From assembly GCA_951812925.1 (NCBI GenBank), contig OX638370.1:110312897-110376896 (forward strand): a stretch of DNA of 64,000 nucleotides. The letters are read 5' to 3'. Origin of the DNA: Calliopum simillimum (lineage: Eukaryota; Arthropoda; Insecta; Diptera; Lauxaniidae). The translations under genes and the position numbers were made by a program. The notes under the pieces are model-generated. The model was not told the origin of the DNA. It made no database searches and saw only the letters and a list, made by a program, of their open reading frames with translations. Shown in pieces: positions 35,101 through 41,166 of this stretch; position 1 is the first letter of the stretch, and every line of letters begins with the position of its first letter.

Positions 35101-36562
35101 GATATCGTCAAGTAAGTAAGACGGCGGCATTTGATGGAATATTTTTAGCATTAAAGCGTTAATTCGACATTTTTTTATCTTTAGGTTCCTCGTTGAATTC
35201 GGTTGTGATGTCAATGCGCAGGATTCGGATGGTTGGACACCGTTACATTGTGCCGCAAGTTGCAATAATCTTTCGATGGTCAAATTTCTGGTAGAAAACG
35301 GTGCCTGTTTATTTGCATCGACATTATCCGATCACGAAACACCAGCAGAAAAGTGTGAAGAGGATGAAGAAGGTTTTGACGGTTGCTCCGAGTATTTATA
35401 CAGTAAGTGTTATACAGGTCGTCCCAAAAGTAAGTTTATATGGGTGAATGTCACGAAATGCCAAAAAACACCTGTCCCATGGGTGTAATGCGCGATTGAA
35501 GCAAAATATCGACCATCCCAAAATGTCATTGTTTCAAAATTAACATTTCTAGTAGATTTCAGCGGTTTTTCAGACTACTTATGATCTAGACGATGGAATC
35601 CACCGGTTACTGGACCATTTCAACAACTTTTCAAATTCAAATTTTCATATCCCGAAATTACGGTATTTCATGACATTCACACATATATATTTTTATAGAC
35701 TTTTTTATACCTGCCGCGCCTCCTTCTGTACGTTACAAACGGTAGGACAAAGAATATTTTATGGATGTAAATTATACAAATAATAGAAGCTCGAACTGAC
35801 CGTTCCTTAGTGATGAGCAAAATTAGCCTTGGTCTTGAGTCTTGTCCTTGGTCTTGGTAATTTTGCGAGACCAAGATCAAGACGCTGATATTTTTGCGAG
35901 ACGAAGCCTGCTATGGTCTTGGTTTGCTCATTGCTCATCACTAGCGTTCCTACATGAAACTAGTAACTCACAAGCGTAAATATCTACAGGGAAGCATATC
36001 TTCATGCCTTTGAAAATAAGCTCAATCTATTTTTACCTAAATAACATATGTATTTGATTGAAAACAATATTTTGTAAAAAAAAAAAAAAACAACATGGCC
36101 CAAACATAATTGAGTTTTTGAATTTAAATATATACATTCTGCCTATATAAAATAATGACAAAACTTTTTCTAACCACTGGCACTTTTATTACTTTTGCTT
36201 TTTTACTTTCAGGTATTCAAGAAAAACTTGGTATACTTCATGGTGGTGAAGTGTACGCTGTATTCTCGTATGAGGCTCAAAATAGCGATGAATTGACATT
36301 TAATGTCAACGAACGCTTGGTAATATTGCGGAAAGGTGATGATGCCGAAAGTGAATGGTGGTGGGCCAAAAATGAACACAATGAAGAGGGCTATGTGCCA
36401 CGCAATCTGTTGGGGGTATGTACATATTTGTACATTTAAATTGAATTTTCATACTCTTTATAATGAATTATCAATATGCAAAATCATTAATATATTGTTC
36501 TCTTCCAATTTTTGCAGCTCTATCCACGAGTCTCACCACAGAATTCCAACTTTAATGATTAG
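10982..36562 (+). CDS. ASPP: ASPP (apoptosis-stimulating protein of p53 family), seven coding exons
   Basis: Exons: 10982-11107, 24061-24328, 32566-32780, 32848-35111, 35185-35402, 36213-36415, 36518-36562. Every junction is GT-AG and phases match, giving 1112 codons. Seen in order: N-terminal coiled-coil block with RQQQQID and LLATKEQRL; second coiled coil with LTRQLEDLR; a long low-complexity part with Gln, Ala/Ser and Pro runs; a PP1-type RVSF motif (residues 903-906); ankyrin repeats (about 935-1010); an SH3 domain (about 1040-1098); and the family-typical C-terminus NLLGLYPRV. In flies ASPP is a junctional scaffold that works with Csk, RASSF8, Magi and PP1 to restrain Src signalling. The order of domains and the matches to vertebrate ASPP2 make the family certain. 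The start exon is the least certain part. Intron 1 is 12.95 kb and holds a provirus. Confidence 0.95.
12130..13830. repeat. Satellite/minisatellite with ~40-bp units in a ~165-bp higher-order repeat
   Basis: Tandem degenerate units combine AAAAGTCCAAAAGTATCG, AAAAACATCTAAAATATCG and ATAAAAG. Landmarks recur at a regular step: CATATCGATAAAAG at 12542 and 12707, and TATCGATA again at 12873, giving about 165 bases made of four shorter units. The later part (13050-13830) is more disordered. It lies in ASPP intron 1. Minus-strand open frames rich in Phe, Asp and Ile in this block are by-products. Confidence 0.85.
14274..14823. mobile_element. TIR element (MITE) with GGGGTAATGTCGTGC ends
   Basis: The ends TAGAGTAGAACGGGG...(14274-14300) and its reverse complement (14797-14823) match over 27 bases with one mismatch. 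If TA is the target duplication, the element runs GAGTAG to CTACTC. The word GGGTAATGTCGTGCA recurs just inside the left end (14302) and again at 14641. No intact transposase was seen in the 550 bases. Tc1/mariner-type is the simplest guess. Confidence 0.7.
14828..15105. repeat. Three degenerate ~105-bp tandem units
   Basis: Blocks near 14836, 14950 and 15055 share GGACAAATAATG-like sequence, a TGGGAAAAT word and a CACGCCCC/GCCACG ending. They resemble the GCCACGCCC repeats at 27.6, 40.3 and 60.7 kb. The similarity is partial. Confidence 0.4.
15680..16056 (+). repeat. 5' LTR of the errantivirus
   Basis: Begins AGTTAACG and ends AAAGTTAACT, giving 7-base inverted ends. It matches 23030-23406 at every position compared. 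An AATAAA lies near its start (15740-15745). No clear TATA box; errantivirus LTRs often rely on an initiator. Confidence 0.95.
16056..16066 (+). other. Primer binding site, tRNA-Lys type
   Basis: TGGCGCCCAAC starts on the last base of the LTR, as in gypsy. The eleven bases are complementary to the 3' end of insect tRNA-Lys (known from gypsy-type elements). The match does not obviously extend further. Confidence 0.75.
16057..16737 (+). other. Errantivirus 5' leader with env splice donor
   Basis: A 680-base untranslated leader. It contains an ATG at 16210 followed by four sense codons and then a strong donor, GTAAGG at 16224. From about 16375 to 16640 two related stretches (AAACTAAAAACTAGAGTTAAATT and a second copy near 16510) form an imperfect tandem repeat of about 140 bases. 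The gag ATG follows at 16738. Confidence 0.6.
16738..18393 (+). CDS. gag: Errantivirus Gag
   Basis: 551 codons from ATG (context CAATATGG) to TAA. The N-terminal third is Pro/Gln/Asn-rich. A retroviral-capsid-like middle follows (about residues 110-290, with W and YFPQ-type motifs absent from the tails). The C-terminal half is basic and Pro/Gln/Asn-rich. No CX2CX4HX4C zinc knuckle is visible, as in several errantiviruses. An 81-base segment is duplicated head to tail at 17680-17760 and 17761-17841, adding 27 residues. The frame is intact. The last codons overlap the frameshift site into pol. Confidence 0.9.
   Translation: MANQNNLLRPPILNPNPPVPQQNPNPPVGNPQQPQDQPPQNQQPQPLIMSQELQQAIASIAFATLQREGRQLVSSIINPNADQFSGVDQIIDVEHRGNMGDLDKIPDIVRGLRGFAGNEGEFTSWKKSVERVLQLYEPIRGTNKYYGILNEIRNKITGQADNVLESYNTPLNWNCIIRCLITHYADKRDVTTLEYQMTSLVQNRQTVQEFYQQVYSCLSLILNKLASLEVGTEAMNILSKTYRDKALDTFIRGLNGDMPRLLGMREPADLPQALYLCQKLENQDFRANYAHNVNTNTKKYNTPSQPPLPPRRSHQIQRTPFYPQLTYFPQNSIPNQHYPVNQIQRTPFYPQLTYFPQNSIPNQRYPVNPIQQYHYPNFIPQQIRQNYAYNQPPPRPFAPKPLPRPEPMEIDQTIKTRNVNYMNNPRPNQFQGKRPLQPTQHFQQQPKLQRNFHVYPQHPLPIPNNYIYEQTTQNNFQTQQQHPSNLVDNNNDQIHHVETNSEYPPQLANTNNFYEQNLESYMREIPEQVVQQVQEVQQLQTEEYTDIHFLG
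18381..18387 (+). promoter_or_regulatory. -1 ribosomal frameshift heptamer, T TTT TTA
   Basis: In the gag frame the bases read T-TTT-TTA, a canonical X-XXY-YYZ slippery site, six bases (GGTTAA... begins at 18388) before or at the gag stop at 18391-18393. A -1 shift enters the pol frame, which is open from here through protease. No stable downstream stem was assessed. Confidence 0.8.
18387..19763 (+). CDS. pol: Errantivirus Pol, protease and reverse transcriptase part, ends at in-frame stop
   Basis: Reached by -1 frameshift from gag; no ATG start is needed. The protease motif DTGS lies at about 18467-18478, and IIGND further on fits the second protease flap region. The reverse transcriptase carries [17 protein letters not shown] and the catalytic YIDD (about 19396-19407), then [11 protein letters not shown]. 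The frame stops at TAA 19761-19763, between reverse transcriptase and RNase H. The same frame continues open straight after it, so one nonsense codon, and no frameshift, separates the two halves. Confidence 0.9.
   Translation, partial: RLNQSSLPFIKCKLDNGNIIKILIDTGSNKNYIQTNLIKNPKENDEIFFANSIGGPIQISHHVYANLFGEPSTPIKFFLLPTLKSFHAIIGNDSLKQLSAIIYTEYNYMLIKNGRKIKIHQQISQDVNNISIKTDHMTEKQKESIKELTRRFRKLFLEPDEKLTYTTRVKGEIRTSTEDPVYSKSYPYPVALKDEVEKQINELLSNGIIRPSRSPYNSPVWVVPKKIDSSGIRKFRLVIDYRKLNQVTIADRYPIPEINDVLTQLGNNKLFSVIDLKSGFHQIPLKEKDVEKTSFSVCNGKYEFTRLPFGLKNAPSIFQRTLDDILREHIGKICYVYIDDILIFGKNEEEHLQNVAKVFRTLEESNMKVQLDKCEFLKTQVEFLGFIISDNGIKTNPKKIEAILNFPKPKTVRDLRSFLGLSGYYRRFIQDYSKIAKPLTALLRGEDGNMPKNQSKKK
19764..21512 (+). 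CDS. pol: Errantivirus Pol, RNase H and integrase part (after the stop)
   Basis: Same frame as the upstream pol part. RNase H residues are visible: D in TTDASN (19872-19889), E in NEKEMLAI, D in VTDHQPL, D in VVADALSR. Integrase: HHCC zinc region (HKRAH ... CSICK, about 20608-20726), then the catalytic D in HIDLYY, D in VIDNEK and E in NGQVERFHS. The C-terminal tail is basic. Without readthrough of 19761 this part would not be made as a Pol fusion; no good ATG starts it. Confidence 0.88.
   Translation: MFLDDVAIESFDKIKNSLISQDIILAYPDFRKEFTLTTDASNYAIGAVLSQDDRPIAFISRTLNKAEENYATNEKEMLAIIWALNNLRNYLYGSARVKIVTDHQPLTYALSNKNNNSKMKRWKATLEEYNYVLQYKPGKTNVVADALSRPPQINSLTATQHSDESSSHNLIQFANAPINVFKNQIFLNLDNDPTYKFEIVFPTYHRHTITQTEYSQQDLISVLKKSLNPSVVNGIYTDDRTLGKIQEIYPTYFRNYKIRYARDKIIDLTDETAQETEILKEHKRAHRNSRENKVQLLKKFYFPNMQTKINRLVMQCSICKEQKYERHPNKPILKATPIPQFPGQIVHIDLYYMDNKKILTAIDKFSKYAMAKIVNSRAVEDIKEPLRELVTAFGFPKSIVIDNEKSLAAAPIKFMLEDQFGIEIFRAPPYVSTVNGQVERFHSTLSEMLRCVKAEKTFSSFSDLLHQTLYKYNNSIHSTTHARPIEAFFGTRVTTDQELLEQFRQNNIGNLTKKQEADLNYHNRDRDSYKDYIEGQVIYVRRDKKPRNKGSARYRKEIVKENNPSTVLTMKGNIIHKSLIRN
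21528..23094 (+). CDS. env: Errantivirus Env (main exon; first codons supplied by leader)
   Basis: The frame is open from an acceptor TTTCAG ending at 21527 to TAA at 23092-23094. It has no ATG near its 5' end; the first in-frame ATG is 21655. Joining to the leader donor after 16223 adds an ATG (16210), four codons and two bases, keeps the frame, and makes a short hydrophobic N-terminus that looks like a signal peptide. A Lys-Arg cleavage site ends at 21807, and the [13 protein letters not shown] stretch after it resembles the fusion region of insect errantivirus Env and baculovirus F proteins. A membrane span (about 22850-22900) and a cytoplasmic tail follow. The last 21 codons lie in the 3' LTR. 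The frame is uninterrupted. Confidence 0.85.
23019..23029 (+). other. Polypurine tract
   Basis: AAAGGGGGAAG directly abuts the 3' LTR (starts 23030) and would prime plus-strand DNA synthesis. It is also translated as part of env. Confidence 0.85.
23030..23406 (+). repeat. 3' LTR of the errantivirus
   Basis: Same 377 bases as the 5' LTR by eye. The AATAAA at 23090-23095 overlaps the env stop codon. It could also supply a premature polyadenylation signal to the host ASPP pre-mRNA. Confidence 0.95.
23411..24060. other. End of ASPP intron 1
   Basis: AT-rich intron sequence; a GAC trinucleotide run at 23568-23586. No gene or element was recognised besides the exon 2 acceptor tract. Confidence 0.5.
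24061..24328 (+). CDS. ASPP: ASPP coding exon 2, N-terminal coiled coil
   Basis: Acceptor TTTTCCAG precedes 24061 and donor GTGAGT starts at 24329. The frame reads through [16 protein letters not shown] and [13 protein letters not shown], closely matching the coiled-coil block of vertebrate ASPP1/2. The exon ends after one base of a codon, which exon 3 completes as Ser. The open frame runs past the donor to 24546, but the similarity stops at the donor. Confidence 0.93.
24329..25256. other. Start of ASPP intron 2, with a dispersed repeat piece
   Basis: The segment at 25140-25256 (TTGCCGTATACACTTTTTTC ... CCTCGTTATTGA) recurs at 45000-45080, and related words (CTCAAAACCAAGGCGTC, CGAGGTCGGAAAA) occur at 40710-41010. 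This marks an uncharacterised interspersed family. Nothing coding was seen. Confidence 0.45.
25284..26280 (-). mobile_element. 5'-truncated I-clade-like LINE with (TAA)n tail
   Basis: The minus frame (25575-26276, 233 codons) matches the thumb/C-terminal part of LINE reverse transcriptases: [36 protein letters not shown]. Decayed sequence continues to a tail that reads (AAT)n on the minus strand (plus 25284-25302), typical for I-type LINEs. The LINE starts just inside the left TIR of the Tc1/mariner-type element, so it inserted into it. The catalytic domains are missing. Confidence 0.75.
26310..27250 (-). pseudogene. Transposase pseudogene of the Tc1/mariner-type element
   Basis: Frames are broken at least at 26919 (in-frame TAA after a VQELK-like motif), in the 26730 area and near 26640. 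The longest piece, 26329-26577, carries the third acidic-residue region of a DDE/D transposase. The 5' part includes a helix-turn-helix-like [11 protein letters not shown] segment. Confidence 0.75.
27640..28070 (+). repeat. Interspersed repeat with GACAGACAGA core, copy 1
   Basis: Contains GGAGGTGCCACGC blocks, a GACAGATAGACAGACAGATA core, ACATGGCTATATCGACTCAG and TATCTGCCGCGCCTCCTTCTCTG. The same modules appear in reverse at 39808-40560, and a small piece lies at 35700-35745. It is a high-copy-style repeat of unknown class. Open frames here are spurious. Confidence 0.7.
28090..29905. other. ASPP intron 2, no gene recognised
   Basis: AT-rich sequence. Plus and minus open frames at 28499-28818 overlap each other and show no domain or similarity I know. 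A GCTGGTTCGAAAAG word starts a repeat-like block at 29493 that I could not classify. Confidence 0.4.
29915..29985 (+). repeat. tRNA-derived SINE head or tRNA pseudogene
   Basis: Reads GGTAGCCGAAATGGTTAAGC at the 5' side, matching a Leu/Ser-type tRNA A-box arm, and GTGGGTTCGAGTGTGAC 50 bases later, matching a B box. It lacks a tRNA 3' acceptor end, and non-tRNA sequence follows up to the repeat copy at 30104. Likely a SINE head. Confidence 0.6.
30104..30744 (-). repeat. Interspersed repeat with tRNA-like promoter boxes, copy B
   Basis: Reverse-orientation copy of 2051-2757. The tRNA-like block here is on the plus strand: TAGTGTATCTGTCTAATGC (about 30357-30375) and GGGTTCAAATCC (about 30398-30409). 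A second B-box-like GGTTCGAACCC is on the plus strand near 30537. Both copies have diverged. Confidence 0.55.
30820..31310. repeat. ~96-bp minisatellite, about five copies
   Basis: ACTTCATAGACTTTTTC-like words occur at about 30836, 30931, 31029 and 31124, spaced 95-98 bases. Each unit also contains GATAGTTTCCGAC and TTCGATGCTTTATGATAG. Open minus frames rich in Lys are by-products. Confidence 0.8.
31300..31560 (-). pseudogene. Mariner transposase fragment
   Basis: The minus frame 31302-31520 carries [16 protein letters not shown] and YSPDL, the region around the second catalytic Asp of mariner transposases. The preceding [14 protein letters not shown] also fits. Only this central part remains, with no TIRs. 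Confidence 0.75.
31570..32276. other. ASPP intron 2, no element recognised
   Basis: AT-rich; no coding frame, RNA or terminal repeats identified. Confidence 0.4.
32279..32497 (+). mobile_element. MITE with GACCGGGT ends, copy 1
   Basis: The ends GACCGGGT and ACCCGGTC are flanked by TA on both sides (32277-32278, 32498-32499). A second copy lies in reverse at about 44367-44575. The element ends 68 bases before ASPP exon 3, so it may contain or displace the branch point of intron 2. Confidence 0.7.
32566..32780 (+). CDS. ASPP: ASPP coding exon 3, second coiled coil
   Basis: Acceptor TTCTTTCAG, donor GTAAGT at 32781. The peptide contains [20 protein letters not shown], which aligns with the coiled coil of vertebrate ASPP. 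It enters in phase 1 and leaves in phase 0. The intron to exon 4 is only 67 bases. Confidence 0.93.
32848..35111 (+). CDS. ASPP: ASPP coding exon 4, poly-Gln linker, RVSF motif, first ankyrin part
   Basis: This is the large exon, 755 codons. It opens with a charged heptad-rich stretch, then Gln/His runs encoded by CAG/CAA (33015-33245), then a long Ser/Thr/Ala/Pro-rich region with PPRKP and PPKPS proline motifs that could bind SH3 domains. The RVSF motif at 34945-34956 is followed by DPLALLLD, as in ASPP2, where the equivalent site docks PP1. The exon ends in the first ankyrin repeat ([13 protein letters not shown]). Donor GTAAGT at 35112. Confidence 0.93.
35185..35402 (+). CDS. ASPP: ASPP coding exon 5, ankyrin repeats
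   Basis: Acceptor ATCTTTAG, donor GTAAGTG at 35403. It encodes [16 protein letters not shown] and KFLVENGA, the core ankyrin repeats, and then an acidic [16 protein letters not shown] segment that in ASPP proteins joins ankyrin to SH3. The intron behind it (35403-36212) carries two MITE-like insertions. Confidence 0.95.
35440..35682. mobile_element. MITE-like unit in ASPP intron 5
   Basis: The left word GTGAATGTCACGAAATGCC has an inverted partner GGTATTTCATGACATTCAC at about 35661-35679. The length is about 240 bases. No certain target duplication; the class is unknown. Confidence 0.5.
35808..35943. mobile_element. 136-bp hAT-type MITE in ASPP intron 5
   Basis: Ends TAGTGATGAGCAA and TTGCTCATCACTA are perfect 13-base inverted repeats. 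The flanks CCGTTCCT (35800-35807) and GCGTTCCT (35944-35951) form an 8-base target duplication with one mismatch, typical for hAT. The interior is a run of CTTGGTC words that pairs with itself. Confidence 0.75.
36213..36415 (+). CDS. ASPP: ASPP coding exon 6, SH3 domain
   Basis: Acceptor TTACTTTCAG, donor GTATGT at 36416. Encodes an SH3 domain: [15 protein letters not shown] at its start, the WWW tryptophan cluster (SEWWWAK), and [10 protein letters not shown] at its end. In ASPP2 this domain with the ankyrin repeats contacts p53 and PP1. Confidence 0.95.
36518..36562 (+). CDS. ASPP: ASPP coding exon 7, C-terminus
   Basis: Fourteen codons and TAG. Joining to exon 6 across a 102-base intron gives GLYPRVSPQ, matching the conserved ASPP C-terminal GLYPRI/V. 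AATAAA signals follow at 36851 and further on, so the 3' untranslated region probably extends a few hundred bases or more. Confidence 0.93.
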   Translation, partial: LYPRVSPQNSNFND

Positions 36563-37430
36563 CAGTTAATTAAGTTTTGTATATTGAAAAAGAAAGCAGG
36601 ACGTTTAATACAAAAGCATTACATATCGAAATATTTGTAATCTCCTCCGGAAGAGCTTAAAGTGGTAGAATGAATTCTTATTCGTTTACACCAACTAAAT
36701 ATATATTATTTTGCATTTAGCTTAATATACAATACGTTAGCGATAAATGATGAGTATAAATATTTTGTTTTGCCACAAATGTGTCCATAAAATGTGCAAC
36801 ATTTGTAGAAATTAAGCTTAAATGTTTAACACGAAATATTTTATTTTGTTAATAAAGAAGAACATACAAACATTCATATACGTATATATTAAGTACCTAC
36901 TTTATTAAAATAAATACTAAACACGTACTTAATACATTAACATATACAATCATATATTTCATATGTATAGCAATAACTACACTTTATATATCATATTAAT
37001 AATGTTATATAAAATGTTATGTAATTGATAATAAATAAACTAATAATAATAATTGTGATTTTTTTGTATAAAATTTAAAAAACTCTGCATAAACTTAAAA
37101 TAGATATAAAAAAATATATTTCTTCTCTTCAATAAAATCTTTATTCAGTAATAAAAATACCTACTTATCAAATACAAAAATTAAGTTGAGTTTTATTTAA
37201 TATATATGGAGGATGAAATCGTCGTCTTTTCTTTAAATACTGATAAGTTCCTGGCCTGACACACAGATGACGCCACAAATATAGCGCTAATATTTTATTA
37301 ATACGTACTAACCTTCAAACTAACCTTCAAAAGGTAGCTGTAAAAATTTGATGACGAACTGTTTATTATTTCAAAAGTTACAGTAACTTTAGTAAAACAA
37401 TTTTTTTTTTTTTTTTTTCAAAACAATGGA
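36563..37430 (+). other. ASPP: ASPP 3' untranslated region and downstream
   Basis: AT-rich sequence after the ASPP stop. AATAAA occurs at 36851 and several times near 36900-37150. No other gene is visible. The end of transcription cannot be fixed from sequence alone. Confidence 0.5.
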
Positions 37431-38085
37431 GAAAAAGAATTTTGACTGTTGATGAAACGTACTTTTGGATAAGAAAAAACGCAGTTGACGCAAAAGCTTG
37501 GGTTGATACATACTTAAGTGTTATCCGGACTCTGCACCAGGAAAATCGATCCTTTAGTAACTGGTTTGCTGAATTTAAACACGTTCTGATAAACACCGAT
37601 GATGCTGAACGCTTTGGTTGCCCAAAATCGGCGGTTGTTCCGTTCAGAAAAATGTTTTGAAAGACCGCAAAGTGAAGTTTAGTCAGTTAGCTGACACGTT
37701 AAAAATATCAGATGGTAGTGTGTTTGCAATTCAACACAAAGATTTGAGCATTCGAAAATTATTTTTTATAGTGGGTGTCGCATTTGCTGTTCTTCCAAGA
37801 CAATGCACCGCGTTACAAGTCGATGAAAACGATGACTAAAATAATGAATTCTATTTCAAATTGCTTCCCCATCACCCTACCCTTTAGATTTGGCTTCCAG
37901 CGGCTTTTACTTATATGCAGACCTAAAAAAAAATTATCTTTGGAAAGAGATTTGGCACGAACAAGGAGGTAATCGCTGAAAAAGCGCATATTTTGATGTC
38001 AGAGGCAAATCGTTCTTCAAGAAAGGTATCGAAATGTTAAAGAAGGTGCTGGAATTATTATTGAGAGGTTGGAAAAATAGAAATA
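37430..38085 (+). pseudogene. Decayed mariner transposase
   Basis: Fragments in changing frames follow mariner order: KNAVDAKAWVDTYL, WFAEFKH, DDAERFGCPK, LADTLKISDGSVF, then LPRQCTALQVDEN (out-of-frame form of a DNAP region) and a KKGIEMLK-like end near 38020. The middle catalytic part is deleted. No intact TIRs were found. Confidence 0.75.
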
Positions 38086-38089
38086 AATA

Positions 38090-39800
38090 ATGACAAAAAC
38101 TATCTCACAAAATTGCCTATAACTTAGACATTACTTAATCGATTTTCATGTTCTGGATTAATTTTAGAAAGATATTGAATCAATCTATAAGTACAAGATA
38201 AGGTTTTTAGTGTTTAGTAAAACAATAATATTTATACAATAGTATATTTTCAGTACTATGTAAGATTAATAAAAACGATCCTTCATTTTAAACCACTTTT
38301 CAATTTGATTTCGTGCAGCTTTTGGACTTTATTTAGGTTAGGATATTTCAGAGGAAATAAAGATATCGATAAACATACTTAAAAAAAAAGTTTTAAAGAA
38401 AAAATGTTCTTTCACTATAGCGAGGGAATAGTGTCGTGACTGGGCATCATTTTTTATTCGACTCATATCTTTTGACCAACAAAATCAGCGTCACTGAAAA
38501 CGTCTGGATCGAATAGCACATCATGCCGGCTAGGTGACGTAATTTCTAGCCCTTGTTGACATTGCTCTTTTCCAAGCAGCCAGCTTCTCCTCGGTCCACT
38601 TGTCTGGCAACTCAATACCGAGATCTTTTACAGATCTTTACCACCCAAACTTAATGAAAACAACTTTTTTTCTGCGATACCTTTAAAAGGCCTATTGGTT
38701 CTTTACTTTACACTAAAAAAAGCGTAAAAAGGGATAAGTTGACATCCACGACGGTAATTTCAGTAAATCACATGCATTAAGCAAAAAAAAAGGGGTGCCC
38801 TCAAATGACCCTATTGGGTGCCCACAACCGACTTTGACAGCCACTTTGAAAAGCAATAAGCAAATTCTGTTGTGTTAACATTTTGGTTGGATTTGGTTTT
38901 GAATCACAAACTATAATAAATTTACTGCATAAATACAGATTGCATTCAGCTTCTCGATTGATTCACTTCGATTTATCGCACTTGGAAAATGATTGAAAAA
39001 AACTTTTCTGTTGACTTTCACTTATTCAAAAATTATTTTCTTCTCAGCACAAAGCAAAGGCGTCTGTTCACTTCAGTATATGCGCAAAAACTTCGTGCTG
39101 TCATAACACGCGCTTAACGTTTGCGAGAACACCCGAATTTGTTTTCTGTCAAAAGTTATGGGGGGTGCCCACACCGGACCCATGCCCGCAGACAACAACA
39201 ATACTCTAAAATTTTCCGAGTTTTTTGAAAATGGGTTATTTTATAGATTTCGATGCAGTCTTTTGATTATGTCATTTTAAAAGGAAATAAGATGTTTACG
39301 GATTTTTATTACATAAATCAGTAAATGAGTCATTTAGGAAGAAAAAGCCGCCGAGTGCTATTAAATTAGAGGGTGGAAATCGGAGAGGGGGGAAAGCACC
39401 CTTTACAGTTTTTTCAATATATCTGGCGAACGAAGCGAAATTTCGATATTTTTTTTAAGAAAACCTTTTTGCAGAGAATTAAATTTCCCATCGAAATTCC
39501 TTATATAAAAAATTGCTTATTCTAAAAAGGCTAAAACCAAAAAAAAAATGTTTTGTTTTTTTTACTCTATATTGTTTTAAGTATCAAGATAGGTAAAGAT
39601 ATAGCCCAATATAAACTAAGTACTAAGATAAAATTTTCTTTAAAATGCTTCATTAAAAAATTTCTTAGGTAAAAAATTGACCGAAATATGGCTACTCAAA
39701 AATAGAAATTTTATTTATGAGGTCGGAATGCATAAGGTAAAGGATGCTTATAATCATCCAGAAAATACGTGTGGCTCTTTTTTATTATTATAATTTCTTT
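38090..39800. other. Repeat-rich intergenic stretch
   Basis: GGGTGCCCAC words occur at 38817 and 39168, and TAGATTTCGATG (39245) also appears in the foldback at 43.0 kb. Sequence at 39640-39730 recurs in reverse near 40745-40810. No coding frame. Confidence 0.4.
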
Positions 39801-39807
39801 TTTTATA

Positions 39808-40560
39808 CCCTACACCCAGGGTATATTCGCTTTGTCCTTCCGTTTGTAACGCAGAGAAGGAGGCAGATATAGAAAAGTATATATATTCTTGATCAGCGTC
39901 ACCTCCTGAGTCAATATAGCCATGTCCGTCTGTCTGTCTGTCTGTCTGGCTGGCTGGCTGGCTGTGTGTGGAAATACATTTTTCGGGAAAACTAAGCAAG
40001 ATAATTCAATGAAATTTGGTATGCAGCCTTCGTCGTTAAAGATAGCTTGGGGGATTAAAAATGAGCGAAATCGGTCAATGGACACGCCTACCGCCCATAC
40101 AAAAAATACCTTCAAAATGCAACTTTTGGAGTATTTTTCACGACAATACAACCAAAATACACATAAATACTAAAAATTGTAATTGCAGGCTCTGAGCAAA
40201 AACTGGGCGAATTCGGACAAAAGAGCGTGGCACCTCTCATATAAGCAGAAGCTTCAAAACGCTGTACTGAATGCGTTTTTTGAGATAATCGAACTAAATT
40301 TTACTCAGATACTAAGAACTATAAGCACAAGCATTAAGTAAAAATTGGATAAAATCGGGCAAGAGGGCGTGGCATCTCCCATATAAGCAAAAGCTTCAAA
40401 ACGCATTTTTTGAGATAGTCCAATCAGATTTCAGTCAAATATTAGAACTATAAATGCAAATTCTGAGAAAAAACTGGGTGAATTCGGACAAGAGGGCGTG
40501 GCACCTCCCATATAAGCAAAATTTTCAAAACACTGCTGTGTAGTGTATTTAATGTTTGGC
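39808..40560 (-). repeat. Interspersed repeat with CTGTCTGT core, copy 2
   Basis: Reverse copy of the 27.64-28.07 kb family. From left: CACCCAGGGTATATTCGC, CAGAGAAGGAGGCAGATAT, ATATAGCCATGTCCGTC, the CTGT/GGCT microsatellite, CATTTTTGGGTATG-type body, and three GAGGGCGTGGCACCTCCC-like blocks between 40220 and 40515. The CAGGGTAT end resembles repeats known from many fly genomes. Confidence 0.7.
39926..39966. repeat. Compound (CTGT)n(GGCT)n microsatellite
   Basis: Tandem CTGT units are followed by GGCT units inside the interspersed repeat at 39.8-40.6 kb. Confidence 0.85.
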
Positions 40561-40709
40561 CACGCCAAAGGTAACACCCTTACTAGTTTTTTTTTTTTGA
40601 TTAATTTTTGAAAAATTGTAAAACGTCTCTTAAAATTCTCAAAAAATCATACGTATTCCTAAGACGACTCCAAGCATTTTTGCCTTAAACGTATTTTCCG
40701 TAAGACGCC

Positions 40710-41010
40710 TTGGTTTTGAGTAAGGGCCGTTTTTCCGACCTCGTCAACAAAATTTCCATTTATGAGTAGCCATATTTCGGTCAATGTTTTACCTAAGAAA
40801 TTTTTTAAAAAAACATTTTAAACAAAATTTTATCTACTTTTCTTAAATTCGGTTATGTCTTTAACTATCTTTGACCTTAAAAAATTTATTGGCAAAAGAG
40901 TAAAAAAAAATTGTTAAAAATTTTTAAACCATTTTTACTCATAAATGGAAATTTTGTTGACGAGGTCGGAAAAACGGCTCTTACTCAAAACCAAGGCGTC
41001 TTGTTCTAAA
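40710..41010. repeat. Inverted repeat with CCTCGTCAACAAAATTTCC arms
   Basis: The left arm 40710-40765 (GCCTTGGTTTTGAGTAAGG ... ATTTCCATTTATGAG) returns as its reverse complement at 40928-41000. Related sequence without the full arms is at 39640-39730, 25140 and 45010. It is a palindromic member of a dispersed family. Confidence 0.65.
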
Positions 41011-41166
41011 TTTTGGTTTAAAAATTTTTAACAATTTTTTTTTTTCATTTTTTTAAATAAGCTATTTCGATGGGAAATTTAATTTGGCGACTATATCAAA
41101 CAAATATCTCGCTAACGTTTACTTTTTGAAAAAAATATTTTTTCACAATATTGTTGCTAATAAAAT

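Noticed and set aside
33709..35111. Long minus-strand frames under ASPP exon 4
   Set aside because: They are Ala/Ser/Val-rich shadows of the biased plus-strand codons.
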